Positions 10,755 to 22,753 of a stretch of 64,000 nucleotides of DNA are shown piece after piece. Made by a program: the position numbers and the translations under genes. Source of the stretch: Argyresthia goedartella (lineage: Eukaryota; Arthropoda; Insecta; Lepidoptera; Argyresthiidae); the NCBI GenBank assembly GCA_949825045.1, contig OX463818.1:26366906-26430905 (forward strand), in the 5' to 3' direction. The notes under the pieces were generated by a model, which saw only the letters and a program-made list of their open reading frames with translations, was not told where the DNA came from and ran no database searches. Every line of letters starts with the position of its first letter. The first letter of the stretch is position 1.

Positions 10755-11005
10755 TTTGCCTTACTTTGTTTATTTTCTGTTCCTTTGAAGAGCCCTCTGT
10801 GGGAAGCCTGGGAGCCTTTCTTGATATCGACTTTGATTGCTTCGCTCACCCCTTTATCCTTCGTGTTAGGTTGAACATGTACATAAAAATACTTAAAACA
10901 TAAACAGATAAAATATTTAAAACATAAAAAGTGTTTTTGTTGATCCTTTTTTGCTGTGCAAATCGGTATTTTCGATGTGCGATGAAATAGTAGCCATAAA
11001 ATAAT
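10755..11005 (+). repeat. element H copy
   Basis: Begins with the same 75-bp block as 10117. It continues with TGCTTCGCTCACCCCTTTA, TTCGTGTTAGGTTGAACATG, and TTTTTTGCTGTGCAAATCGG as at 60110-60250. It is non-coding. Confidence 0.7.
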
Positions 11006-11157
11006 ACCACACAAATAACGATTTTATTATAGCCTGTTATTTAAGACTAGTTTCTAATACTTGTTATATCTAGCGATTCCAAAAAATAACATCTATAACT
11101 CATTTCGCTTTGATACGACAACCACTCGCGAAAGCCTGTCTTTGACCTACAAACTTT

Positions 11158-11335
11158 TGCCACCCCATCTGGGACCGTCAAAATAGATGCTCCGTTACAG
11201 CCGCGGCAACATTCTTTGGCTCTGAGCGAGCCTTTACTTCTCTTTCTCGCACAATAAGGTGGTGTGAGTGAAAGAGAGGTGACCGCTTGCTCAGAGCCGA
11301 AACAACTTGACGCAAACTGTACCTCGATATGGGGT
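11158..11335. repeat. fold-back element
   Basis: Imperfect inverted arms of roughly 60 bases meet at about 11258. The core pair is GGCTCTGAGCGAGCCTTTAC (from 11218) against GACCGCTTGCTCAGAGCCGA. Outer segments (GCGGCAACATT against TTGACGCAAACTG) also pair loosely. Two overlapping minus-strand frames here are by-products of a stop-poor GC-rich palindrome. Confidence 0.65.
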
Positions 11336-11559
11336 TTACACAAAAACACTGGTTGATCGAAAACAAAACCCGAGACACGCACAACAGGTTTTGTCGACGA
11401 GACCGATCGGTCTAAAAGTGTTGATGAACTCACCTTTGTTTGTGCGCAAGCGCATACATATAACTAATATTACCGTCTATACAAATCCGTGTAGACCGTT
11501 TTTGCTTGAACAAGGCATTCATAGCCATGAGGACAAAAACTCCTTATCCTTATTAGACT

Positions 11560-11632
11560 TGAGAATAGGCGCTGCACAGAAGAGGCCTCTGCCCCGCAGT
11601 GGGTCGATGTGGACTGGCCTGGCCTGGTGATA
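11560..11632 (+). repeat. short repeat, probable LINE 3' terminal scrap
   Basis: AGAGGCCTCTGCCCCGCAGTG, the kind of terminal block seen at lepidopteran RTE-like LINE ends, is followed by GATGTGGACTGGCCTGGCC. The latter recurs inverted at 36845-36907. Confidence 0.5.
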
Positions 11633-11679
11633 TGACCGCACTAAAATCACGCAAAATTGTGAAAATAATACTGGCTAAC

Positions 11680-11700
11680 TAACATAACATAACATAACAT
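11680..11700. repeat. (AACAT)n microsatellite
   Basis: About four pentamer units lie immediately before the SINE-B tail. Confidence 0.9.
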
Positions 11701-11701
11701 A

Positions 11702-11868
11702 GACATTTACATTCAGGCACATACATTGCTTCTGGTTCCACCCTAGAAACAGCGATGTCACATACATCCAAGACCTGGGGTTTTTCTTTATTTACCCCCA
11801 GCCAGGGATCGAACCCGGGACCTCTCGCATGTTAGGCAGAGCCACAACCGCTGCGCCACAGAGGACAT
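11702..11868 (-). repeat. SINE-B copy
   Basis: Minus-strand head with A box GGCGCAGCGG and a B box of GGTTCGATCCC type (complement near 11807-11817). A deletion in the body removes part of the CACGACACAGGGTATCC block. Confidence 0.85.
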
Positions 11869-12304
11869 CAATCAATATCGCAAAGTTTCGCATTATAATA
11901 CAATTTCAGCCAGACAATAACAACAACATATTTGGTTCCATTTTGATATCCGCATACGTGCACTGGATATATGTATACAAAAAACACTAATCCTTAATTT
12001 CATATGCGTACAGCCTTCAAGAACGACTAGAAAGGAAATAATCTGCTTAAACTTCTAGAACCAAATACATATCAAGGCAAGCCAATTATATCCGCAAAGA
12101 TAAGATGAGAAAATATTTACAGTCATTATTATTCAAATTACTATCGACCGTTATAACCGATTTCAAAATCAGTTGATGTCCACACAAGTTGTTAGCTAGT
12201 TTTTAGATAGCAGGTTTGATTGTAATTTATGGTTACGAATAAATAATAGAGTTACGAGAGAACGTAGCATAATCTTTTCTTGTATTAATATAACTAGCAT
12301 ATAT
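11869..12304. other. no gene seen
   Basis: AT-rich, unassigned. Confidence 0.5.
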
Positions 12305-12592
12305 CATCCCACCCACAGCTGGGCCTTTGCAAGGGGAAGAGCGGCTTTTGCCTCTGTTCCTCTTCTACATATCTCTCTTGGGCCAATTCCCACCAGTTTG
12401 GTGTTGTGGTCCCTCAGCCCGTCCCTCCAACGTTTTCTGGGTCGGGTCGCTTTGCATTTTGTTGCATCCAGAGTGTAGTTTGTTTGGCTTATCTAGCCGC
12501 TTCTTCCGCTACCTCTTTGATATTTGTTTTGGAGTGTAACTCCGCGCTCTGGACTCGTCCCATCAACCGTACCGAAATACTGCGCTAGTTAA
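12305..12592 (-). pseudogene. RTE-type LINE C-terminal end, heavily decayed
   Basis: Runs parallel to 12822-13140. The shared plus-text landmarks are CAGCTGGGCCTTTGC / CGACTGCTGGGCAAAGG, the TTGTGGTNCCTCA block, CTTCCGCTACCTCTTTGATA / TTACCGCTACGTCCTTTATT, and AATACTGCGC / GATACTGCGC. It is a second, older copy of the same LINE 3' end. Frames are broken. Confidence 0.65.
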
Positions 12593-12821
12593 GGTAGACC
12601 AACCACTACAATTGTCATTTATCAGCGCTACCCCAAATTAGGTCATGACGTCAATGCTTAATTTTCATAATTTTATTATAAATGCGAATATCATCTTAGA
12701 ATAAGCCAATATTGTATTAGTATAATCTTAGACGTTACTCTGTTCGTTTAATAAATCATTTTTATAAAGTTAACCAGTCTTCCCATCTTAATTCTTTTAT
12801 TATATAATTATTATAAGCCTA

Positions 12822-13240
12822 CATCATCCGACTGCTGGGCAAAGGCTTCTCTTCCCCTCCTCCACTCTCCAGGCCCCTGGGCTACCTCCCACGTTGTTGT
12901 TGTGGTACCTCAATTCGTCACTCCAGCGCTTCCTGGGTCGACCACGTCCCCTTCTCGCGTTTGGGATCCAGCGAGTTGTTAGTTTGGCCCATCGGTCCGG
13001 TTGCATACGGGCGACGTGGCCTGCCCAGTCCCACTTCAATTCAGCTGCCTTTACCGCTACGTCCTTTATTTTATTACTGGAGCGTATCTCAGTATTCCTG
13101 ACTCGATCCGCCAATCGGACCCCCAGGATACTGCGCTCCTCCATATTTCGCTGGCAAACCTCAAGCCTAGACTTTTGGATGTCAGTCAAAGACCAAGTCT
13201 GAGCTCCATAGATAAGGATGGGAAGAAAGCACATGTCCAT
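12822..13240 (-). pseudogene. RTE-type LINE reverse transcriptase, C-terminal fragment
   Basis: A 138-codon minus-strand frame encodes the conserved C-terminal region that follows the reverse transcriptase palm in RTE-like non-LTR elements. It contains LPILIYGAQTWSLT, a LKWDWAGHVARM block and RGRGRPRKRWSDEL, then the usual short tail before the 3' UTR. The endonuclease domain and the catalytic palm with its Y/FADD motif are missing, as expected of a 5'-truncated insertion. It is intact enough to look younger than its neighbour at 12305-12592, but it cannot encode a working protein. Confidence 0.85.
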
Positions 13241-13361
13241 ACGTAATACTTACATTAAAAAAATATTTGAGACAAACTATTGTAGTTTAACTACTTATTT
13301 AGTCAGCGGATCGGCCCATAACACTCAATAAAATCGCCCAGCATTCGATCCATCTGCAATG

Positions 13362-13698
13362 CGCTACCATATGGAAAAATGAAAATTCCGGAGATTAGGC
13401 CTGATTTGTATTGGAAATTCCTGAGATTTAGTCGTAATTTCAATTAAAACGTAATGCAACTCTACAACTATATTTACAATAAAAAAAAATGTAAAAAAAT
13501 AATGTAATTTGTGATTTTAGTTAGGCTGTTTGATCTCTTAGTTACTGGAGAGTTTACACGAAAGATATTGTCGATTTGCTCGGTTTTATTGAAAATTCCT
13601 GAATTCCGGAGATCTTAAGACAATTCCGGAGTTCCGGAGATTGGTCTATAAGTCCGGAGATCTCAGGACAATTCCGGAGATATGGTTACCCTAAGCGT
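13362..13698. mobile_element. possible MITE with TCCGGA-rich ends
   Basis: GCTACCATATGG at the left and GAGATATGGTTACC at the right form a loose inverted pair. The sequences next to them carry repeated ATTCCGGAGAT-type motifs (at least five between 13386 and 13681). No clear target duplication was found. Confidence 0.4.
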
Positions 13699-14045
13699 GA
13701 TAGAATATGCCGCGATCTTACTTGAATTATATTAAAGGCTTTGGCCCCCGGTTTACAAGCTACATGCATTGAATGCTACATTTACTTACCTATTTACTTT
13801 TTCAAGTACCACCACACCCATTGATAATTTCACTTTTTGTGCCAGTGTAATGAACCGTGTTATTGTCGAAATTTTTAGGATTTAGTCACACCGGTGTACT
13901 GCCATTGTTAAGACAATTGTGTTGTACAGTACTTATTGTGTACGTGCAATGTAGGTACGCTCTTTGTATGAATGGTCTTACTTTGTAGCTAGATGCAATC
14001 AATGGTGGGTACGTACGGCTGACAAATTATACTGGAAGGTTTATA
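13699..14045. other. no gene seen
   Basis: Unassigned, AT-rich. Confidence 0.5.
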
Positions 14046-14222
14046 ATAGTAGTTTATGTGACTGCTGTTTAATGGAGGGCATTAAAACTCGAGTTTCATA
14101 ATAATATCACTCGAGAGTTTTGATGCCTAATTATGTACAGTTACATACTCTAGTTCATCTACACACATATCATAAGCTCTCTTTGATGTGTTCAGGAACC
14201 GCATGTTTGACCGGCATTGTGT
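14046..14222 (+). repeat. element T, 5' part
   Basis: TAGTAGTTTATGTGACTGC, GGAGGGCATTAAAACTCGAG, CCTAATTATGTACAGTTAC and CATATCATAAGCTCTCTTTG match the copies at 38268-38767 and 44826-45335. The copy stops after the GACCGGCATTGTG block. Confidence 0.78.
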
Positions 14223-14640
14223 GCAAGCTACATCAGTAATTACATACATACAACATATAATATTTCCATAGGAACTTTTTGAAAAAGGCCCTAAAAATGT
14301 TTGATCAGAGCTACCTACCAACTTATTTTGCCAGAATTAGAAGGAATAATGTGAAAATCGCTTCGCTTAGTATGTAAAACCACGATGCTCCTACCTATTT
14401 ATTCGTTTTCTAGAGTTCAATATATCTTCTAGTCAGCAGTCGTGACTGGCAGCTTGGATTAGGCTTGGAGTGGCTCAGTTGGACTATGCTCCTAATATTT
14501 GTTGCTTTAAATGACTCAGACCTCTGGATGGCTCATCAATAGAACATCAAACGCAGAATGCACTGAATGCAGCTTAAGTTAAATGCCGCTTAAAAAAATG
14601 TCATACTGTCAGTCGGCGAGCGAGTCAGTGACAGCATTTT
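14223..14640. other. no gene seen
   Basis: Unassigned. Confidence 0.45.
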
Positions 14641-14654
14641 GACTTTTTGACAGT

Positions 14655-14765
14655 ACTACAAGGATCTTTTGGCACACGCCTGCAATAGGAAATGCACCGT
14701 GTATCATATCATAATTGTAAGAGCCATCAATGTGTCATCCAAGTACCAGAAGATCCTCGTAGCAC
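14655..14765. repeat. inverted repeat pair
   Basis: TACTACAAGGATCTTTTGG (about 14654-14672) is inverted against CCAGAAGATCCTCGTAGCA (about 14745-14763) with three or four mismatches. It is a small fold-back of unknown origin. Confidence 0.6.
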
Positions 14766-16377
14766 TTTATACATGTCGCTCATTGTCTCGCTCACTTGTG
14801 ACGGCGACACGTCGTCGTCTGCAGTTGCCATGAGGGTGGCTCCGAACTTGGAGCATATTTATGTCATTTGCAACCAAATTACTTTTCGTTAAATATTTCA
14901 ATATTGTACAAGAATTTATCATTTGTCTCGTTTTCGCTGTGGGGAAGCTGAGGCGAAGTAATACTGATAGTAATTCTGTGGCTGAGTCCTAGTTTCATCA
15001 AACAAATTACACAGAATGTTTGTATTCAAGCAGCTGTTTTTTTCTGTTACGCTTCGGTCGTTGAACAGTTTCTTTTTAATATTCACGCGTTCGTTCTGCA
15101 GTGAAAGTGCTCATTTTGTCATTTTTAACTGTACGTGTTTTGTTTACTAAAAACAATTGTTTTACGTAGTTTTTTTTCTCGCCAGTCCTATTGATGTGTC
15201 TTTTGTTTTTCAAACTGATGCGTGGATTGGAATGAACGCGAAATGCTTAAAGCTGGCAAATGCACCAGGAATAAAAACTCGGCTTAGTATAAACTTTTTA
15301 ACTTAAACTACATATTTCTTGTACCCTTATGTATAACTATAAATTTGAGGCAAAGGGTTCCCACACATGGTATGAAGGTAGAAGAGTGCCAAGGTATGTA
15401 AGGCATAGATTTGATTAGACCTACAATAAAGACGAATGTCATAAACCGATAACTATAGCCATAAACTTATCTCCATCTTCTCAAAACAACAACCAAAACC
15501 GGAAAAGTTCAACACGAAAACGGACTTTACCGGATTCCAATAAGACGATTTGGTGTTTCGCAAATTCGCGGATGGCAGATGTTTTACTTTTCCATGACGC
15601 CCGCCGGGGTCAGCGACCGGCCGATGACCGAATGGTCATTGATGAACGAAAGACCGAATGGGACACCGAGCCAGTTGATTATGAACTTTCTTCCAAAGAT
15701 TATAGCGGTCGATAGTTGGCATCTGCGAACAGCACGTACCATTAAATGAGCATGTTCCGTGATTGGCGTATCGTTATTGTAGAGTGCTCAATGTATCGTA
15801 ATAGGTTGGCTTGATATCTGCAGTTCTTTATTCTTTTCATACTATGATACTCGTACATTGAGGTTTGGTTTGATAAGTTCTGATACAAGAAAGTTATTTC
15901 CTGGGTAATTTTTGTACTGCATTGATAAATGAGAGGATTGTCACTGTTTATCCTCTGCGTACACTTAATCACAATGTGGTTTGTAGCTAATATTGAACCT
16001 TACGTCCTATTCTTAAGGTACAATCAAGCTCAAGACAACTCGAAGTGGCGATATTGTTTAGACATAAAATCTATAACTTAATCTTGTAGTTGACTGTACA
16101 AATGTAAGGCAATAAAGCACGAACAAACAAGCAAGGTAATAACTGTAGCCAGTAAAACTTAGTTACTCATTAGGCGACACGGTCGGCTTACACACTAATA
16201 ATAAGGCTGTCAGTCAGTCTGTCTGTCCACGCGCCTGTCACTTGGAAACGCACGATTTGTGAAGGCCAAATACAAAGTTAGTGGTACCCTCTACAATGAT
16301 TCTGTTTGATTTGTTGTAGGCTCTGGTAGGCAGCTAGGAATCTAAAGCTCTGATAGTTTTAATAAACATAAACAACA
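14766..16377. other. no gene seen; short CpG patch
   Basis: Mostly AT-rich. At 15590-15670 there is a compact CpG-rich stretch (GACGCCCGCCGGGGTCAGCG and an ATGACCGAATGGTCAT near-palindrome) that matches no repeat here. It could be regulatory DNA, but nothing in the sequence proves it. Confidence 0.4.
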
Positions 16378-16530
16378 TAGCGTCACGCCTTTTCCCATAC
16401 TGGGAGACAGAGGCTGTGACGTTTAGATAGTTATTCAAATCATCATTTTGGCGTGACAGGGGGCTAGCCCATCGCCGCAGATAAGGAGATATGGAGTTTG
16501 CGTCACGATGTTTTCCATCACCGTTATAAT
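16378..16530 (-). repeat. SINE-C2 tail, decayed
   Basis: Plus text CGTCACGCCTTTTCCCATAC, AGGGGGCTAGCCCATCGCCG, and ACGATGTTTTCCATCACCG is the complement of the SINE-C2 body at 61030-61180. Confidence 0.65.
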
Positions 16531-16609
16531 GTCAGTATTAGTAACTACTAATATAATACAGAGCTTTTTATAATAACACCTAAATCAGCTAAATCTCTTT
16601 CCAGACTCT

Positions 16610-16668
16610 TATTGTATCTTAGTGTGGGGCCACAGTCAATGTATGTGTCTGTATCAAAATATCGTTTG
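16610..16668 (+). repeat. SINE-B tail scrap
   Basis: GTATCTTAGTGTGGGGCCAC then CAATGTATGTGTCTGTAT is the last 50 bases of a SINE-B. Confidence 0.6.
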
Positions 16669-17599
16669 TCATTTAAATGTAAGACATTTTGAATTGTGTC
16701 TTACGCTTATCTCTATGCTTCTCACACCACTTGGGTAGATTATTATGTAATTCAAAATTCTGGTTTACAATCCAGACTACGATTTTTGTGGTGAAAGTAT
16801 CGATACATAAAGGTATTACGTCATCACATATCTTGATTCTCAAATCGATTGGTTTGGAGCATGCAACGGACACCTATGGGCGATTTGAGGGCCACTTAAC
16901 TGGTAACGAATGATTTCCATTGGAATTGGTAGTGATTGTGCGTAAAATCATGCAGTTTTCGCAAAGTACAATTAAAAAAGCTAAAAAAAAAGAAAAGTCG
17001 ATTACTTACTTACTTTGTGTTTCTTTAGAATACACCGCAGTGACATTCAAGTTCTTGGACGGATTTTCCCCACAAAAGAATCAATATCCTCGGCAGGATG
17101 TAAAGTCCTCATCGCTCTGGTAGCGCCATGTGTGTGCACAATTTCTTATGCCATTTTTTTCTGCTTCCTTCCTTTTTTTCTGTAAACAAGCTTGAAGTTT
17201 GAATCTTCTCTGACATCCTAACGCTTGATTAATAAGAGCCTTACTTCTTAAGCCATAGTGGTGTGTATTTGCGTGTGTACTCAAAATTATTTCTTTACTT
17301 TTTTTTTAGTCTCAAAAATTCTTCTTTTGAATGATTGAATTGTTTTTAATACGAGTTTAGTTTCTCGTGGGAACAGCACAACGCTGTATGTATGTGTGTA
17401 TAAGCGAAAACATACGGAGCAGTTTTTTTGTAGACTCAGGTGTGGTAATTTAGACGACACTGAAGCAAAACATATATAAAAATATAAAAAAGGCCAGTAT
17501 TCAATCGCACATCAAAAATATTGATTCTTACAGCAAATAGGATCAGCAAAAACACTTTTTATGTTTTAAAAATTTTTGTTGTTCTTACATATTCAACCT
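16669..17599. other. no gene seen
   Basis: Short open frames only, none with a recognisable domain. AT-rich. Confidence 0.45.
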
Positions 17600-17715
17600 A
17601 ATACGATAAAGGAGGCTTTACCCTTCACCTAAGATACCGCAGTATTTTACCCTGATATTTGCTCTGAAAATCAGTATATTTGCTGTGCAAATCAGTATTA
17701 TTGATGTGCAGTTTA
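17600..17715 (-). repeat. element H fragment
   Basis: CTTTACCCTTCACCTAAG, ACCGCAGTATTTTACCCTG and TTTGCTGTGCAAATCAGTAT correspond to the left inverted arm side of H at 60053-60110, in opposite orientation. Confidence 0.55.
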
Positions 17716-17969
17716 ATATTTCCCATTACAAAAATCTTTAAAAACCTAAAAGTCACTAAATTGTGGACCGGGCGCGCCTGCGCACTGAGATTATTTCAGG
17801 ACAAATCGGAATACTCTGGAATTTGTGGAACAAAATTATGTGAGGGAAGAACTCAACTAACGTTACAAAAAATAACCTGTATATGGCTTAGTCTACAGCT
17901 GATGGGGAAATAGAAAACCCCATGTATTGTTCAAAACCAATTATTGTAATGGTCACCGGACCTTATGAT

Positions 17970-18231
17970 ATAATAATAATACCTTGGACACTACTTACAC
18001 ATATTGATCTAGCCCCAAACTAGGATTCCCTGTATCTTGGGTACTAGACAACGAGATACATACTTATATAGATAAATATTATACTTAGATAGATAAACGA
18101 CCATGATTAGGGTACAAATATCCGTTCAAATCAATATTTCATCAAACAAATATTTTCCCCCACCGGGACTCGAGCCCGGGACCTTTGGCTTCGTAGGCAG
18201 GGTCACTGCTGACTTGGACTTTCGGGTCGTC
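17970..18231 (-). repeat. SINE-A copy
   Basis: Complete minus-strand SINE-A with an intact B box (GGCTCGAGTCC variant) and a (TTA)n tail at 17970-17980. There is an extra CAAATCAATATTT-type insertion in the middle. The A box is mutated. Confidence 0.85.
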
Positions 18232-18344
18232 AGTGCTAGCTCTGTTTAATATATCTATAGGGTTGTTGATAGAAATTTCAGATCGTGGTGTATATTTGTT
18301 TTTTACTGTTATTGAAAGTTACTTTATCGAAGAAATACAAAGCA

Positions 18345-18515
18345 AACCAAACGTCACGCCTTTTCCCGTACGGGGTGGCAGAGGCACAATCGTGCCCACG
18401 CTATTCAATACTCCATTTTGCGCAACAGGGGGCCAGCCCATCGACGCAGCTATAGAAGTTGAAGTTCCTCACGACACGATGTTTTCCTTCACCGAAAGAA
18501 CGTCCGTATAATGAT
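18345..18515 (-). repeat. SINE-C2 tail
   Basis: CGTCACGCCTTTTCCCGTAC, CGGGGTGGCAGAGGCACAAT, GGGGGCCAGCCCATCGACG and GATGTTTTCCTTCACCG match 61030-61180 in complement. The head is missing. Confidence 0.72.
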
Positions 18516-19136
18516 ATTAATTCATAGGTACATAATATGAAATTACGAAATATGCACTTGCAAGAATTGCAATAAACGGATTCATTATCTCCTTTGACGA
18601 AACCTACAGTATAGGAATTTAGCTTACACGTGTCAAATTTCTAAACAAATTAATGTTGAAATAATTTCAGCCGGAGCTATAAAAGGAATATACAATGAAA
18701 TAACGAAATAACAGATTCATAAAACTAGCCTATGTAAAACTGATAAGGGTCAAATTAGGTAATTAATTAACAATTAATTTAGAAATTGAGAACGGTAAGC
18801 CTACTGAAATAGTAATAGAGAAATACATTATTGGAGTATCTTGTTGATTGAGGTGTCACAATTAAGTTGCTGTATACCGCCTGACAGAACTCAATACTTC
18901 CGATTCCCTTGCCCTTACGACATATGCTGGCGAGGATGTAACTGATGTAGGTATCTATGTTTTGGAACATCACAAGGCAAAGCCTACGCTCTATGAAACA
19001 AATCTAAATCAAGTTATGGCCGCCGCCGTAAGCAGCGGCGATGGGATAGGTCCTCGGCACCCCGAGGTCAACTGCGGGTCGGACTCTACAACGAAGCCCG
19101 GAACTTAAGCACTAAATAAAATAGAATAAAACAAAA
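18516..19136. other. no gene seen
   Basis: AT-rich. Near 19020-19110 is a small CpG-rich block adjoining the R' element. Confidence 0.45.
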
Positions 19137-19508
19137 AGAATACTATGCCCGAACGTGGATTTGAATCCAGAACGTAAAGATTGTGCAACCGATAGCTAAC
19201 CAAATGCGCCACCACAACGATTATGATCAGCCGCGAAATCTACGGTCATATTAGTATCATGATATAATTTGTGATGTCGCCGGGGGTGTTAAAACACGTT
19301 TCTTGCATGGCGAACCCCTATTAATTTACTAAGTGTCGCGTAGTTTATTAATTATTACCGAAGCGGCAACAGAATTACACATTCTGTGAAGATGTCAACT
19401 CTTTAACTATTACGGTTCATGAGATACAGCCCGCTGACCGAAGGACAGACAGACGGATAGACGGACTGCGGTAATAATAATAAGTAATAGGAACCCTAAA
19501 AAGGGTGA
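19137..19508 (-). mobile_element. R' element with internal tRNA-like segment
   Basis: On the minus strand the element starts near the AGGGTTCC end (complement at 19492-19508). Next come the CCGTCTGTCTGTCC run, GCTGTATCTCATGAACCG and GAGTTGACATCTTCACAGAA. An internal tRNA-like part follows, with TGGCGCATTTGG (A-box-like) and GGATTCAAATCC (B-box-like; complement at 19157-19168). The same order is seen at 32473-32939. Confidence 0.68.
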
Positions 19509-21401
19509 CACTATGATAAAACAGGTGTTCTATCACGTCAAGTTGGACACATACGCTTCGACGGTTGACTAAACTTTTTTCTTCTTCCTCCTTCGTGATC
19601 AACAGACCGGAAACCACCGGCTACCTGCGTCTAAGCATCGTAAGTGGCCAGTAGCATCGGCAAGCGATAAAAAAAACAATTTGTTGTCTATGCACGTTTT
19701 GGTTGGCTGCGTTCGAGAATAATGTCCTTTTACTTTTTCGTGAGTTAATGGTATCCAACATTGGCCGAATTTCTCATATCTCGTAGTTTCTTTAATTATT
19801 TAAAGTTACGAGTATTATAAATAAGTGTACCTGTTTCCACGCCTTGAAAGTGTGATGGTATGATTAAATATTAGATTTATGTAGCTCCTTAAATTAGACG
19901 AAGAAATATCAATGCGAAGGGAAGTATTTGTCGGATACCTGATAAGATGTAAGGTACTCTCGGAGCATCCTAGTGTGGGGCCAAAATGCATACGATTACC
20001 TTTACAAACGGAAGCCTTGTAAGTCTTAATGAAGTGACATACAAACTCGTCGCTACGAACAGAGAAATCGAAGCAAACTTTCAACTCAATAAATATAATT
20101 ATGACAATCATAACTTATCCAGCTACCTCATGTAGGCTTCTGATAAATCACTTCATTCCACCTCGACACTTCGAATGTGCTTCGCACGGAAGGGGGGTCG
20201 CAGGTGAAGATATACTGGACAAGTGAATAGAGACAGCAATCGCTACTAAGCGTGTTATTGTAAATCTTAGAAGGTTGTGTTTAAAGTCGGGTTTGTGTTG
20301 ATAGTGTGGCAGTGGAAGAATCACGTACTGATCAGCTTTCTTCACTGACCGAGTTGTTAGTGTGGGTAAACACACCTTCCTTGATTAAACAGTGTCAGGT
20401 GTGCGCGTGCCCTTATGGTGGACCTTGGGAATTTGTTTTGTCAACACGGTTTCGATTTACGTAGAAAAACAAACACACGGGGCTTGTAACCGGATACTCA
20501 GTATCAGAGGAAGATTCTAGAGGCACTTTAACACATGTAAAATTACTATAACGATAGCCGGTGAAATTCAAAATCGCCATTTTTAGGAGAACCGCATGCG
20601 CAGATTATTAAAGAAGTTCGTCGAATTGTTTTTCATTTGTTTACATTTTAAATACATGCCTTCTTGTATTCACTACATTTCATCGTGAGCCTGTTCTCTT
20701 TGATATAAATTTATTTCAATTTATTTGGATTTCCACCAAATTGTTCGTCGCATAATGACTAAAAACATTAAAAAACAATTTACTAAATTAATTCTCAAAT
20801 TTAGTCGGTTGGTAAAGGAATCTTTCTCCAATATTACGCAATGATTATCTTAATTATATGCATGTTATATCATTTCCCCGTAGAACTGAATGACTGATCA
20901 AATTAAACTTTCGCCAAAAGTATCTACTTTTCCGTTCATTATGTAAAAGTTTACCGTAAATATACCTAAATGTATATGTTAATTTTCTCATTAAACAATT
21001 TTTAAATAAGACTACCTCCTGCCATCCAAGGAAATCAATGATACAAAGAAATAACAAAACTCAAGACAACAAGAGGAAAACAAAGTTTCTCGCTGACCAA
21101 GACCTTTTAAAAGTGACCTGTTCAAACACACTAAAACAAAATTGTAAAAGCAATGTTTTTTAAAACTAATGCACAGCCAACCATTATTGCTGGTTTGTGT
21201 AAGTAACGCGGAACCTTTTAGAAAAGCCGTATCAGTTACAAAAAAAAAACTCAGGTAAATTCTTTACTCTATGCTGCATCGTGCTATGATGCAGTGAACG
21301 CATGTGCAATACCAGACAATCGGTTTCGTTGTTCCTCGAGTCAAGCTTTCCCGCTTCTTGTCAAACGAGTTATGTTACGTATTAAACAAACAAACATTTA
21401 G
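19509..21401. other. no gene seen
   Basis: Long unassigned stretch. A 30-base SINE-B tail scrap (CATCCTAGTGTGGGGCCA) is at 19965-19985. A small CpG-richer patch lies near 20155-20215. No open frame with a recognisable domain. Confidence 0.4.
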
Positions 21402-21590
21402 ATAGAGGCACATACATTGCTTCTGGCCCCACACTCGGATACCCTGCGTCGTGGGAACCAGGAACAGCGATGTCACGCACATATAAACATCCAAGACCTG
21501 GGTTTTTTTTTCTTTACCACCAGCCGGGGATCGAACCCGGGACCTCTCGCATGGTAGGCAGAGCCACAACCGCTGCGCCACAAGAGGTCG
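21402..21590 (-). repeat. SINE-B copy
   Basis: Full-length minus-strand copy: A box GGCGCAGCGG, B box GGTTCGATCCC, T-run linker complement at 21503-21512, and the family body. It is flanked on the left by GGCACATACATTGC, the normal 3' end. Confidence 0.88.
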
Positions 21591-21860
21591 ACAAATCGTC
21601 AAAAAGTCGTATTACTAATGACTTGCGCCTTGCTTGCTTAGTTGTCGAAGACAATTCCGCAGACTAATGTGCTCACTAAGTCGTTCTCATCCACTTAGTT
21701 TTAATTTTAATATAATTAGATTTGTAATAAAACAAAAAGAAAAAGCTATTGATTATGCTTTTATTTTCTGTAGCTAAAATATTCCTCGACAGAGGACCGT
21801 GGAATTTTTCATTTCTCGTGACTGCAAAAAGTTTTAAGAAACTCTGAGCTGAGAGTTAAA

Positions 21861-21925
21861 AAACCGGTCAAGTGCGAGTAGGACGTCGGACCCGCACACG
21901 ATACCACTGTGCACGGGTAAACGTA
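21861..21925 (-). repeat. R-repeat end scrap
   Basis: AAACCGGTCAAGTGCGAGTA is the complement of the R-repeat right flank (ACTCGCACTTGACCGGTTTT). It decays into unassigned sequence. Confidence 0.55.
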
Positions 21926-22379
21926 AAACGACAGTCTTTTGCACGAGTCTATCTTATAATTTTTAATAATAAAATATTAAAATAGTAGGACTACATTCGA
22001 AGCCATCGAAACATTGAAAAAGTGTTTTGTGTATGTAGTATGTAAGTATTGAACTATATACTCAGTAAACGATACCCTTTGCTCATTGAAACCGGAGGTG
22101 GATAGAAATGGAGTAACTTATTTACAGAAATAAAATAAAATATGATAAATAACTTAATTTTATTTATTATAATTCGAAGGAGCAATTATTAATCGTATAA
22201 TGACAAATAACTAAGCACAAAACTCAATGCCTGCATTTAAAAATCTTTTCCGATAAGATCGGGAGAGTCTGTTTTTCACCGATAAACAAATAAATCAAAA
22301 TGGCTAAGAAAATGACCATACCAATAATTTATTCTATGGGTACTTGTTTTAATTCTTGAAAATCGGTATGTTTAATTAT
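21926..22379. other. no gene seen
   Basis: AT-rich, unassigned. Confidence 0.45.
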
Positions 22380-22556
22380 TTGTTGCTGTTGCGGCAACAG
22401 AAATGCACATTCTGAGAAAATTTCAGCTCTCTACCTATTTCGGTTGATCCGATAGAGCCCGGTGACCGACGACGGACGGAAAGACAGACGGACAGCGGAT
22501 GCTTAGTAATAGGGTCCCGTCTGGCACCCTTTGGGTACGAAACCCTAAGAAGCATA
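22380..22556 (-). repeat. R/R' left-end fragment
   Basis: TTGCGGCAACAGAAATGCAC, GACGGACGGAAAGACAGACG, AATAGGGTCCCG and TGGGTACGAAACCCTAA form the left third of R', read on the minus strand. Confidence 0.7.
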
Positions 22557-22578
22557 AACGTGGATGTCCACCGTTCCT

Positions 22579-22658
22579 AAGCTATCACAATAGGGCTATT
22601 TATAGAATATGCTGATTTAAGCTATCAAAATAGGGCTATTTATAGAATATGCTGATTT
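22579..22658. repeat. 40-bp tandem duplication
   Basis: Two head-to-tail 40-base units (22579-22618 and 22619-22658) differ at one base (CACAA against CAAAA). Confidence 0.95.
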
Positions 22659-22753
22659 AAAATATGACCTCAAAGAATATTTGTGTTGTACTACAAAAAA
22701 CACACAAAATAGCACCAACGATAGCCACAACAGGTGAAGCTCTCATTGGTGCT

